Source: DAOUAG01 sp034432935
Lineage (GTDB): Bacteria > Chloroflexota > Dehalococcoidia > SM23-28-2 > RBG-16-64-32
DNA: 50,691 nucleotides
Direction: 5' to 3'
NCBI GenBank assembly: GCA_034432935.1
Contig: DAOUBD010000069.1
Span: 1-50,691 of the forward strand
Shown: in pieces, positions 32,603 to 40,131 of the stretch
Layout: the number at the start of each line of letters is the position of its first letter
How positions within the stretch are numbered: position 1 is the stretch's first letter
Notes under the pieces: generated by a model
Told to the model about the DNA's origin: nothing
The model's input: only the letters and a program-made list of their open reading frames with translations
Database searches by the model: none
Program-made: the position numbers and the translations under genes

Positions 32603-33784
32603 ATGAAACTAAGGCTGTTGGCCAGCGCCCTCGCGGCGGCCACGACCCTCGCTGCGCTCCTGACGATCGTTGCCGTCCTGGCATGGCCGGGCGGCGGCGG
32701 CAACGCCTCTTCCACAGCCACGCCGGCCCCCGCAGCGGCAGCCACTTCCACGCCCCCGGCTCAAGGCTCCGGCAACACCGCCCTCGCCACCGGCTGCCTG
32801 CCTGCCGCCGATGTTTACGAGCGCGTCAGGCCAGCCGTCGTCGAGATCACGGCCACAGATCAGGGTCGCAACCCCTTCGCGCCGCCTAGCCAGAGCGCTG
32901 GCAGCGGTGTCATCATCGGCGAAGATGGCACCATCTTGACCAACTACCACGTTGTCGCCGGAGCCACCAACCTCGAAGTCAAGTTCGCCGACGGTTCCAC
33001 GGCCAGCGCCGAGGTGGTGGGAGACGACCCGGGCAACGACCTGGCGGTCATCCGGGCCGATACGTCCGGCATCACCGTCACCGTGGCGACCCTGGGCGAC
33101 TCAGCCTCGGTGCGCATCGGCGACCCCGTCCTGGCCATCGGCAACCCCTTCTCCCTGGCCGGCACCATGACCCAAGGCATCGTCAGCGCCAAGGGGCGGA
33201 TCTTCGCCTCCGGCCAGGGCACTCGCCCCATCCGCAACATGATCCAGACCGATGCCCCAGTAAACCCCGGCAACTCTGGCGGACCGCTGCTGGACTGCCA
33301 AGGCAGGGTCATCGGCATCAACACCGCTCTGGAGAACCCGACTGGCCAGGACTTCAACATCGGCATCGCCTACGCCGTACCCATCGACACAGCCAAGCGG
33401 TTCCTGCCGGACATGCTGGCCGGCAAGACCGTCAGCCACCCGTGGCTGGGCATCGCGGGCCAAGATATCACCAAGGCCCTCGCCAGTGACCTCGGCCTAA
33501 CCGTCCAGTCGGGCGTCTACGTCACCATCGTCGAACCGGGCAGCCCCGCCCAGGAGGCGGGCCTCAAGGGCGCGCTGCGCTCCGCTTCTGCGGACGCCGG
33601 CGGCGCCCTCCCCAAGGGCGGCGATGTCATCACCGCCGCTGACGGCAACCCCGTCAAGACCGTCGACGAACTGGCGACATACCTCGACAGCCAGAAGAAG
33701 CCTGGCGACACGGTCCAGCTCACCGTGGTCCGGGACGGGAAGGAGACCTCCCTCAAAGCCACCCTTACCGAATGGCCCCAGTAG
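32603..33784 (+). CDS. HtrA/DegP-like S1C serine protease with PDZ domain
   Basis: Envelope quality-control protease. An N-terminal hydrophobic segment (LLASALAAATTLAALLTIVAVLAW) anchors it, followed by an Ala/Pro/Thr-rich linker. Chymotrypsin-like triad: H116 (NYHVVAGA), D146 (GNDLAVI) and S225 (NPGNSGGPL). One PDZ domain occupies about residues 275-390 (EPGSPAQEAGLKGA, GGDVITAADGNPVKTVDEL). Length of 393 is normal for a single-PDZ DegS/HhoA type. ATG 32603 has AAGGAG at a better distance than ATG 32600. It converges on the SDR gene with a 6-bp gap. Confidence 0.94.
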   Translation: MKLRLLASALAAATTLAALLTIVAVLAWPGGGGNASSTATPAPAAAATSTPPAQGSGNTALATGCLPAADVYERVRPAVVEITATDQGRNPFAPPSQSAGSGVIIGEDGTILTNYHVVAGATNLEVKFADGSTASAEVVGDDPGNDLAVIRADTSGITVTVATLGDSASVRIGDPVLAIGNPFSLAGTMTQGIVSAKGRIFASGQGTRPIRNMIQTDAPVNPGNSGGPLLDCQGRVIGINTALENPTGQDFNIGIAYAVPIDTAKRFLPDMLAGKTVSHPWLGIAGQDITKALASDLGLTVQSGVYVTIVEPGSPAQEAGLKGALRSASADAGGALPKGGDVITAADGNPVKTVDELATYLDSQKKPGDTVQLTVVRDGKETSLKATLTEWPQ

Positions 33785-33790
33785 TCCCGG

Positions 33791-34600
33791 CTACCGGGTG
33801 AGCAAGCCGGCGTCTATGGCGAACTGCGCCCCCGTAATGTAACGGGCCCGATCCGAGGCCAGGAACACCACCGCTTGGGCCACGTCCTCGGGCTCGATCC
33901 ACGGCACTGGCAGGAGGTTGCCCGCCGAGCGCTGGGCGATCTCCTCAGGCGTGGCCCCCTCCAGCGCCGCCAGTCCTTCGTTCATCGGGGTGTTCACGCC
34001 CGTCGGGTGGATGGAGACCACCCTGATGCCGTGAGGCGCCAACTCGATGGCCCACGACTTCGTGAGGCCAACCAGCCCCCACTTCGACGCCGCATAATGG
34101 CTGAGCCGCGCCATGCCCCGCAACCCAGCGACGGAGGAGTTGTTGATGATGACCCCGCTCTTCTGCCGGATCATCACGGGGATCACCCGCCGCGCCACGA
34201 GCCACGCGCCTTTCAGGTTTATGTCCAGCATGGCGTCCCACTGGTCCTCGCTCAGCTCGTGAGCCAGCCCGTACGCGCAGATCCCGGCGTTGTTGAATAG
34301 GATGTCGATGCGCCCAAACCGCGTGATAACGTCGTCCACGGCGGAGCGGATGGCCGCATCGTTCCGCACATCCCCCTCGTACGTGGCGCAGTCCACGCCC
34401 AGGTCGCGGCAGGCCGCAGCCAGGGATTCCATCTCATCCCTGGACCCCAGGGCGTACCCGGGATAGGCCAGCGGTCTGGCCACATCGAAAGCCGCAATGC
34501 GCACACCCTCCCGGGCCAGGGCCAGGGCGGTTGCGCGTCCTTGGCCGTGGGCAGCCCCCGTGATGAACGCCACCCTGCCTTCCAGGCCGTGCCCGCTCAT
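33791..34600 (-). CDS. mycofactocin-type SDR family oxidoreductase
   Basis: SDR with cofactor loop FITGAAHGQGRATALALA, NNAGIC, NSSVAG, and the catalytic Y-x3-K in HYAASKWGLVGLTKSWA. An extra segment of about 25 residues after the second beta strand (PLAYPGYALGSRDEMESLA) and the HPTGVNTPM block are features of the mycofactocin-coupled SDR family, which bind NAD without releasing it and pass electrons to mycofactocin. 269 residues fits that family. No mycofactocin synthesis genes lie in the window. It overlaps the preceding gene by 4 bp (ATGA), so the pair is coupled. A plain NAD-dependent alcohol dehydrogenase is the alternative. Confidence 0.87.
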   Translation of the reverse strand: MSGHGLEGRVAFITGAAHGQGRATALALAREGVRIAAFDVARPLAYPGYALGSRDEMESLAAACRDLGVDCATYEGDVRNDAAIRSAVDDVITRFGRIDILFNNAGICAYGLAHELSEDQWDAMLDINLKGAWLVARRVIPVMIRQKSGVIINNSSVAGLRGMARLSHYAASKWGLVGLTKSWAIELAPHGIRVVSIHPTGVNTPMNEGLAALEGATPEEIAQRSAGNLLPVPWIEPEDVAQAVVFLASDRARYITGAQFAIDAGLLTR

Positions 34601-35148
34601 CGCGTCTCCCGCCCGGCGCTCGACGCCGGCTTCCGGTACGGCTCCAGATAATCGTCCAGCTCGATATCCAGGGCGTTGTTCACGACGTTGGTGGCCAGCA
34701 TCATGGCCCCGAACGCTGTCAGGGCCACGATCTGCTCCTCCGTGAAGAACTGACGGAGGCGCTCAAACAAAGCCTGGGGGACCCTCGCTGGCGGCCTCGC
34801 CAGACAGCGCCCAAACTCCACTACCGTCGACTCGCGCTCGTCCAGAGAGAAGCCATCCGGGTCTTCCCCCGACTCGATGAGCAGCCGCCGGAAGAAGGTG
34901 GAGCAGATAAGGCAGTCCGTATCCGAGGAGATGGCGTAAGCGAAGATGTTGGTCAGGCGCTCCCCCAGAAAAGGCGCAACGGTATCGTGCAGCGGATACC
35001 ACTCCATCAGCGCCCGGAACGCTGGCATGGAGCGCAGTAGCGTGCGCTTCATGTTTGTGATCCGCCCGTGGTCCCGGATGACCTGGTCGAATGCCGCGCG
35101 CACCTCGCCCGCCGCTGTCTCGTAGTCGACCGGCCGGATTCGAGCCAT
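34597..35148 (-). CDS. carboxymuconolactone decarboxylase / AhpD-like protein
   Basis: 183-residue all-helical protein of the CMD family: SDTDCLICSTFFRRLL carries the C-x2-C pair of AhpD-like peroxidases, but the His that normally follows is replaced by Phe/Arg. EEQIVALTAFGAMMLATNVVNNALDIELDDYL is the second half. Start at ATG 35148, with GGGAGGTAAG upstream; the longer frame has no homology. It overlaps the mycofactocin-type SDR by 4 bp. Such pairs are common in catabolic contexts; a redox or detoxifying role is inferred. Confidence 0.8.
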   Translation of the reverse strand: MARIRPVDYETAAGEVRAAFDQVIRDHGRITNMKRTLLRSMPAFRALMEWYPLHDTVAPFLGERLTNIFAYAISSDTDCLICSTFFRRLLIESGEDPDGFSLDERESTVVEFGRCLARPPARVPQALFERLRQFFTEEQIVALTAFGAMMLATNVVNNALDIELDDYLEPYRKPASSAGRETR

Positions 35149-35238
35149 GGCCTTACCTCCCTCCGGGAGCGGGCGCTGCCGCCCCTGCTCGATGATAATC
35201 CACACACGGCATGCAGGCGATACTGGGCGCAAGAGGAA

Positions 35239-35267
35239 GGGGGAGCCCTCCTTGCAAGGGCTCCCCC
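35239..35267 (-). terminator. terminator of the PDZ gene
   Basis: An 11-bp perfect stem (GGGGGAGCCCT with AGGGCTCCCCC, 7-nt loop) sits 30 bp after the PDZ gene stop. On the minus strand it is followed by TTCCTCTTG, a weak pyrimidine tract. It separates the PDZ gene from the CMD-SDR pair downstream. Confidence 0.7.
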
Positions 35268-35297
35268 CGAAACCCGGGACCTGGGCTCCGTCAGAGG

Positions 35298-36221
35298 CTA
35301 CATGCCGCTACCGTTGGGGGCCACTTTAGGGGCCGTCTCGGGCGCCGAGAACCATCCCGCCCCCGGGCCGAACCCGCCGTCGAAGCCGCCGTGCCCGAAA
35401 CCGTGGCCATGGCCATGCCCGAAGCCATGGCCAGGCCCCAAGCCCGGCATGAAGGGGAACAGGCCGCCGCGAAAAACCGCCCTGACATCCCCGTTGACCG
35501 TCAGCACGACGACCTTGTCGCCCTCGGCGAGGTCCGACAGCTTCTTTCCGGGGAACACGTCCTCGTCCTGCACGTCATAGGTCTTGGAACCGCCGGCGTT
35601 GAGGTTAACTGTCAGCTTACCGCCGCTGGCGTCGACGCTGGCGACGGTGCCTGCCTCCACGGTGGCCTTCACCGTGTTGCCGTCCTTGTCCGTAAAGCTG
35701 AACTCGCCACCCAACATGTGGCTGAACATGTCGCCCGGGGCGATGCCCTCCAACTCAGGGAAGAACGGGATCGCCTTGGGAAGCGGCTCGGGTCTCGCCT
35801 CCAGCGTCACCGTCACGTCCTGCTGGCTGCCATCGCGCACGATGGTGAGGGTGACAGCGTCGCCGACGCTCTTGCCATCCAGAGCGTCCCGCACGTCCTT
35901 CACTTGGCCCACGTCAGAGCCATCGATGGCCTTGATCACATCGCCGCGCTTCAGGCCCGCCTTATCCGCGGGCGAATCGGCGATCACCTGGGCGATCGTC
36001 ACGCCGTCCGGCGTGCGCGCCAGCATCACCCCCAGCCACGGCTCGCCCTGCTGGTCCTGGTCCGCCGTGGCCTGGACCGTCGCACCCCTGGCGATATCGG
36101 CGGCTGAGACGGTGCCAGAACCAGAGTTGGCGCTGGTCATGGCAACGAATATGGCGCCGATGGCGATGGCGGTCAAGATCACCGCCGCGAGGGTTATCCG
36201 CACTGGCCGGCTGTCTAGCAT
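35298..36221 (-). CDS. membrane-anchored PDZ protein with Gly/His-rich C-terminus
   Basis: 307-residue protein with an N-terminal hydrophobic segment (ITLAAVILTAIAIGAIFVAM), a PDZ domain (about residues 60-145: WLGVMLARTPDGVTIAQVIADSPADKAGLKRGDVIKAIDG), and a small beta domain resembling DUF5666 (about 185-250: TVASVDASGGKLTVNLNAGG, GKKLSDLAEGDKVVV). No protease domain is present. The tail from about residue 265 is almost entirely Gly, His and Phe (GHGFGHGHGHGFGHGG), which could bind metal ions or be a disordered wall-spanning segment. It probably works outside the membrane as a scaffold or metal sensor; function is not known. Confidence 0.8.
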   Translation of the reverse strand: MLDSRPVRITLAAVILTAIAIGAIFVAMTSANSGSGTVSAADIARGATVQATADQDQQGEPWLGVMLARTPDGVTIAQVIADSPADKAGLKRGDVIKAIDGSDVGQVKDVRDALDGKSVGDAVTLTIVRDGSQQDVTVTLEARPEPLPKAIPFFPELEGIAPGDMFSHMLGGEFSFTDKDGNTVKATVEAGTVASVDASGGKLTVNLNAGGSKTYDVQDEDVFPGKKLSDLAEGDKVVVLTVNGDVRAVFRGGLFPFMPGLGPGHGFGHGHGHGFGHGGFDGGFGPGAGWFSAPETAPKVAPNGSGM

Positions 36222-36304
36222 CTCTTCACCTCCTGGGCCCGCCTAACTCAAGGCTCTACCAAGAAGGTATCCCACCAACATTAAACGAACATTTGACGGC
36301 CTTG

Positions 36305-36331
36305 GCTCCCCGGGCAGGGCCCCCGGGGAGC
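36305..36331. other. hairpin in the divergent gap between PDZ gene and phosphofructokinase
   Basis: GCTCCCCGGG and CCCGGGGAGC form a perfect 10-bp stem with a 7-nt loop, 80 bp before the phosphofructokinase start. It has no T-run. It may lie in that gene's 5' leader. The adjoining AT-richer stretch 36277-36296 (TGTT-type repeats on the minus strand) is the likely control region of the PDZ gene. Confidence 0.45.
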
Positions 36332-36411
36332 AACGAATCGCCCTCTGCGAGCGTCCTCACCAAGAGGGAGCTCGACAGGCGGCGGGGCCCAGAACCATCC
36401 TTTTAGCACAC

Positions 36412-37797
36412 ATGCCACCCAAGAGCGGACGTCTCGGCATCCTAGTCGGCGGGGGCCCAGCCCCCGGCATCAACAGCGCCATCAGCGCTGCCACCATCGA
36501 GGCCGTAAACAGCGGCCTCGAGGTTCTTGGCATCTACGACGGCTACCGTCACCTGGCTGAGGGATGCGCCGATGCCGTCCGGCGCCTGACGATCCCTGAC
36601 GTCTCCCTGATCCACTTCCAAGGGGGCTCCATCCTGCGCACCTCTCGCACGAATCCCACGACCTCGCCGGAAAAGATGGCGAACACGGTCCGGGCCCTAA
36701 GGCAGCTCGGCGTTTCTTATCTTGTGACCATCGGCGGGGACGATACGGCCTTCGCCGCCCTCGAGATCGCCCGCGCGGCCGAGGGCGCCATCCGCGTGGC
36801 CCATGTCCCCAAGACCATCGACAACGACCTGCCGTTGCCTGGCGGCATGCCTACCTTCGGCTACGAGACCGCCCGCCACGTCGGTACGGAGCTGGTGCTG
36901 AACCTAATGGAGGATTGCCGCGCCACCAGCCGCTGGTTCATCGTGGTCGTCATGGGCCGGAAGGCCGGGCACCTCGCCCTCGGCATCGGCAAGGCGGCAG
37001 GCGCCACGTTGACCATCATCCCGGAGGAGTACCCGCAGCCCCGCATCAGCCTCAGCGGCGTCTGCGATGTTCTCGAAGGCGCCATCCTCAAGCGGCGCGT
37101 CATGGGCCGCGACTTCGGGCTCGCCATCGTGGCTGAGGGGATCGGCGAGAAGCTCGACCCGGAGGAGATCGCCAGCCTGACGGGCGGCCAGGTGGGCCAC
37201 GACGCCTACGGCAACCTCCGGCTGGGCGATATCCCGCTGGCCGCCGTCCTGAGGCGTCAGATGCAGGAGCGCTTTGCCGGCAGGGACGAGCAGATCCCCT
37301 TCTCCGATGTCACGCTGGGCTACGAGTTGCGCTGCGCCCGCCCCATACCCTTCGACGTTGACTACACCCGCACCCTCGGCTACGGCGCCGTCCGCTTCCT
37401 CACCGCGCCTTCGCCAGAGGGCGCCTTACGTGCGGGGGGCATGGTCTGCCTAGCGGACGGGCGCCTCCGCATCATCCCCTTCGATGAGATGCGGGACCCA
37501 GCCACCGGTCGCACCAGGACCCGCCTTGTAGACGTGACGTCAGAGCACTACCACGTCGCGCGGGAATACATGATCCGCCTGGAGCCCCGCGACCTCAGGG
37601 ACCCGCAAACTCTGGCCGGTCTGGCCGCCGCCGCTAGGACGACGCCCCAAGACTTCGCGAGTAGATTCTGGCCTGTGGTCAGCCCGGGCGGCCAGGTATC
37701 CCGCCGCCGCGCCTGCGATGGCCACAGAGCCAAGGGAGTAGATCATGGACACGAACCTGCAAGGAAAGTGGAGCCGGCTGCGGTCCCTCGCCGATGA
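36412..37797 (+). CDS. 6-phosphofructokinase, probably pyrophosphate-dependent
   Basis: Phosphorylates fructose 6-phosphate. PfkA-family blocks: GGGPAPGINSAI, GGDDTAFAAL, PKTIDNDLPLPGGMPTFGYETA, and VVVMGRKAGHLALGIG. The two residues that tell the phosphoryl donor are Asp (D111, equal to E. coli G104) and Lys (K134, equal to G124). This Asp/Lys pair is the mark of PPi-using enzymes, so the reaction is probably reversible and saves ATP. The base D137 is in TIDND. The last 18 residues are encoded in the overlap with the next gene (53 bp) and look non-conserved, so the natural end may be a recent read-through. Confidence 0.9.
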   Translation: MPPKSGRLGILVGGGPAPGINSAISAATIEAVNSGLEVLGIYDGYRHLAEGCADAVRRLTIPDVSLIHFQGGSILRTSRTNPTTSPEKMANTVRALRQLGVSYLVTIGGDDTAFAALEIARAAEGAIRVAHVPKTIDNDLPLPGGMPTFGYETARHVGTELVLNLMEDCRATSRWFIVVVMGRKAGHLALGIGKAAGATLTIIPEEYPQPRISLSGVCDVLEGAILKRRVMGRDFGLAIVAEGIGEKLDPEEIASLTGGQVGHDAYGNLRLGDIPLAAVLRRQMQERFAGRDEQIPFSDVTLGYELRCARPIPFDVDYTRTLGYGAVRFLTAPSPEGALRAGGMVCLADGRLRIIPFDEMRDPATGRTRTRLVDVTSEHYHVAREYMIRLEPRDLRDPQTLAGLAAAARTTPQDFASRFWPVVSPGGQVSRRRACDGHRAKGVDHGHEPARKVEPAAVPRR

Positions 37798-38818
37798 GGG
37801 CGGCCGGTTCAAGATCATGGCCGTCGACCAGCGGGGTTCGCTGGCGGCCGCCATAGCCAAGGCCTCTAACCGCCAACCCCAGGAGGTCTCCGGCAACGAA
37901 CTGGCGCGGGTCAAAGAGCTTATCACCCGCGTCCTGGCCCCCTACGCCACCGCTGTCCTTACCGATCCGATATACGGCTACCCCCACTCCTTCCAGAGCA
38001 TACCCCAGGGCGTCGGCCTGCTGCTGGCCTACGAGGAATCGGGTTATGAAAAGTGTGGGCCTTCCGGCCTCGAGCGCAGGACCAAACTCATCGACGGCTG
38101 GTCTGTGCAGAAGGCCCAGCTCGCCGCCGCGGACGCCGTCAAGCTCCTGCTGTACTACCACCCCGACAGCTCATCCGAGGTACGCCGTTACCAGCAACAG
38201 CTCGTGCGGCGGGTCGGCGAGGAGTGCCGGGCCGCCAACCTCCCATTTCTCTTGGAGCTAGTCAGCTACGATCTCAGCGGTTCGGGGACCGACACTGAGG
38301 ACTTCGCCCGCCAGAAGCCAGGCCTCGTCATTCGCAGCGCTCGCGAGTTCAGCGACCCCGCTTACGGTGTGGACGTCCTCAAACTCGAGTTCCCAGCCGA
38401 CCTCAAGCGCACCCGCGAGTTCAGCGGCGGGGCCTTCGATGGCCAAACAAGGCCAGCAGTATATGCCCTCAGCGACGTTCGGGAGGCCTGCGCCCGCCTC
38501 AACGAAGCGGCGCGGCTTCCCTGGGTAATCCTCAGCGCCGGGGTGGGCATCGAGGAGTTCCTCATTCAGGTCGAGCTGGCCGCAGAGGCTGGCGCCAGTG
38601 GTTTCCTCTGTGGGCGCGCCATCTGGAAAGACGCCATCCGCTTCTACCCAGACCTGCCAGCCATGGAGAACTGGCTCCGCACCGAAGGCGCCTACAACTT
38701 CCTGCGCGCCAACGCCTACGCCTATCGCGCCCGGCCATGGTTCCAGAGGGCGGGCTCCGTGCCTGGAGCTCGCCCCCTTCAGTCCGTCAAAGCGCCCTCA
38801 CAGGGGGGCCTTCGCTAG
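37745..38818 (+). CDS. LacD-like class I aldolase (tagatose/fructose-bisphosphate type)
   Basis: 357-residue TIM-barrel aldolase similar to tagatose 1,6-bisphosphate aldolase LacD. Key blocks are FKIMAVDQRGSLAAAI, LLELVSYDL, and VDVLKLEFPAD, where K213 is the expected Schiff-base lysine; ILSAGVGIEEFLIQVELAAEAGASGFLCGRAIWKD forms the phosphate site. It overlaps the phosphofructokinase by 53 bp, with AGGGAG 7 nt before its ATG. The pairing suggests it cleaves fructose (or tagatose) 1,6-bisphosphate as the next glycolytic step. Convergent with the acyl-CoA dehydrogenase (4-bp overlap of the stops). Confidence 0.88.
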   Translation: MDTNLQGKWSRLRSLADEGGRFKIMAVDQRGSLAAAIAKASNRQPQEVSGNELARVKELITRVLAPYATAVLTDPIYGYPHSFQSIPQGVGLLLAYEESGYEKCGPSGLERRTKLIDGWSVQKAQLAAADAVKLLLYYHPDSSSEVRRYQQQLVRRVGEECRAANLPFLLELVSYDLSGSGTDTEDFARQKPGLVIRSAREFSDPAYGVDVLKLEFPADLKRTREFSGGAFDGQTRPAVYALSDVREACARLNEAARLPWVILSAGVGIEEFLIQVELAAEAGASGFLCGRAIWKDAIRFYPDLPAMENWLRTEGAYNFLRANAYAYRARPWFQRAGSVPGARPLQSVKAPSQGGLR

Positions 38819-39978
38819 TATGACCGGGGCAAACCCAGCACGTGCTCCCCGATGTAGTTAAGGATCATCTCCCGGGACACGGGCACGGTGCGGAGCATGC
38901 GGATGAACGGCCACATCGTGATCAGATCGACGTCGTTGCTGAAACCGCTGCCCCCGTGCACCTCGATGGCCAGATCACACGCCTCCGTCGCTGCCTCCGC
39001 CGCCGCAAACTTCGCCATGTTGGCGTAAGCCGCCGCGGTAACCTTGTCCCCGGCGTCGAAGATCTCTGCGGCGTACCGGGTCATCAGTGCCGCCAGCTCT
39101 AGGCGCGTCTTGGCCTCGGCCAGCGGATGCGCCAGCCCCTGGTGCGCTCCGATGGGCCTATCGAAGACCACCCGCTGCTGGGCATAGGCCACCGCCTTAT
39201 CCAACGCCAGGCGTCCCATCCCTACCGCGACGGCAGCCGCGCTCACCCGCTCCGGGTTCAGGGCGTCGAACAGGTAGCGGCTCCCCTTCCCCTCCTCGCC
39301 CACCAGGTCCCCCCGTGGCACCCGCACATCGTCGAAGTACACAGCGAACTGGGTCTCAGGATGCAGCACTCCCATCTCCAGCGGCTGGAGCGTGACGCCC
39401 GGCGCGCGCCGGTCCACGATCAAGAGCGAGAGCCCCTCCCGCTTGTCAGCTACCTCTTCAAAAGGGGTAGTCCGCGCCACCACCAGTATGTAGTCCGAGG
39501 CGTCGACGCCGGTAATGAACATCTTTTGCCCGTTCAGGACGTAGGAATCGCCATCCGCCCGCGCGATGGTGGTTATGCGAAAGCTATTCGAGCCGGCGGT
39601 GGGTTCCGTCAAGGCGAAGCAGAACCGCGTCTCGCCCCGGGCCAAAGGCGGCAAGTACCGGTCCTTCATCTCCTGGCTGCCGTAACGGGCGATGAGCCCC
39701 GCGTCCATTACGTTTCCTACCACCACCAAGAGCAGCGGGATTCCCTGATGCCCCATCTCTTCTATCAGGACTGCCATCTGCCGCAGGCCCAGACCACCCC
39801 CACCGTACTGCTCCGGGATCATCATGCCCAGGAACCCGCCCCTTGCCAGCTCTTGCCATAGTTCTTCGGCGAAAGCCCCCGATTTTGCCTTGGCGAGCCA
39901 GTAGTCCCGTCCATACTTCCTGGCGATCTGCCGCACCGCGTCGCGGATCATCGCCTCTTCTGCTATTGCCTCCACCAT
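38815..39978 (-). CDS. acyl-CoA dehydrogenase
   Basis: FAD enzyme that introduces the alpha-beta double bond into an acyl-CoA. Middle-domain signature FALTEPTAGSNSFRITTIA and YVLNGQKMFITGVDASDYILV; C-terminal helices with YAQQRVVFDRPIGAHQGLAHPLAEA and EVHGGSGFSND. The usual catalytic Glu near the C-terminus (YEGT) is missing (VPVS here), but E243 in LNPERV aligns with the catalytic Glu of isovaleryl-CoA dehydrogenases. That suggests a branched-chain or citronellyl-like substrate. It diverges from the carboxylase operon; 387 residues is standard. Confidence 0.92.
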   Translation of the reverse strand: MVEAIAEEAMIRDAVRQIARKYGRDYWLAKAKSGAFAEELWQELARGGFLGMMIPEQYGGGGLGLRQMAVLIEEMGHQGIPLLLVVVGNVMDAGLIARYGSQEMKDRYLPPLARGETRFCFALTEPTAGSNSFRITTIARADGDSYVLNGQKMFITGVDASDYILVVARTTPFEEVADKREGLSLLIVDRRAPGVTLQPLEMGVLHPETQFAVYFDDVRVPRGDLVGEEGKGSRYLFDALNPERVSAAAVAVGMGRLALDKAVAYAQQRVVFDRPIGAHQGLAHPLAEAKTRLELAALMTRYAAEIFDAGDKVTAAAYANMAKFAAAEAATEACDLAIEVHGGSGFSNDVDLITMWPFIRMLRTVPVSREMILNYIGEHVLGLPRSY

Positions 39979-40016
39979 CGTTGCGTCTCCTGTCTCAAGA
40001 CCCTGTCATCGTCGCA

Positions 40017-40046
40017 ATTCTATCCGACATCGTGCACCGCTGCCAC
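40017..40046 (-). promoter_or_regulatory. promoter of acyl-CoA dehydrogenase gene
   Basis: On the minus strand GTGGCA (40046-40041), an 18-bp spacer and TAGAAT (40022-40017) lie about 40 bp before the start codon. Confidence 0.45.
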
Positions 40047-40079
40047 AGACGTAGCATCGCCGTCCCCTCGTCGCCAAAA

Positions 40080-40108
40080 TTGCGTCCGCGCGCCGCCACC
40101 ACTACAAT
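40080..40108 (+). promoter_or_regulatory. promoter of the carboxylase-AtuA operon
   Basis: TTGCGT (40080-40085), a 17-bp spacer and TACAAT (40103-40108) stand 24 bp before the GTG start of the carboxyltransferase gene, in the 153-bp divergent gap. Confidence 0.5.
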
Positions 40109-40131
40109 ACGGGTCACGGCGGCCCGGCGAG

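Noticed and set aside
35350..35470. Repetitive-looking DNA rich in CATGGCC/CCATGGCCATG that might suggest a tandem repeat array
   Set aside because: It is the coding sequence of the Gly/His-rich tail of the PDZ protein; the repeat is at protein level, and no spacer pattern of a CRISPR is present.
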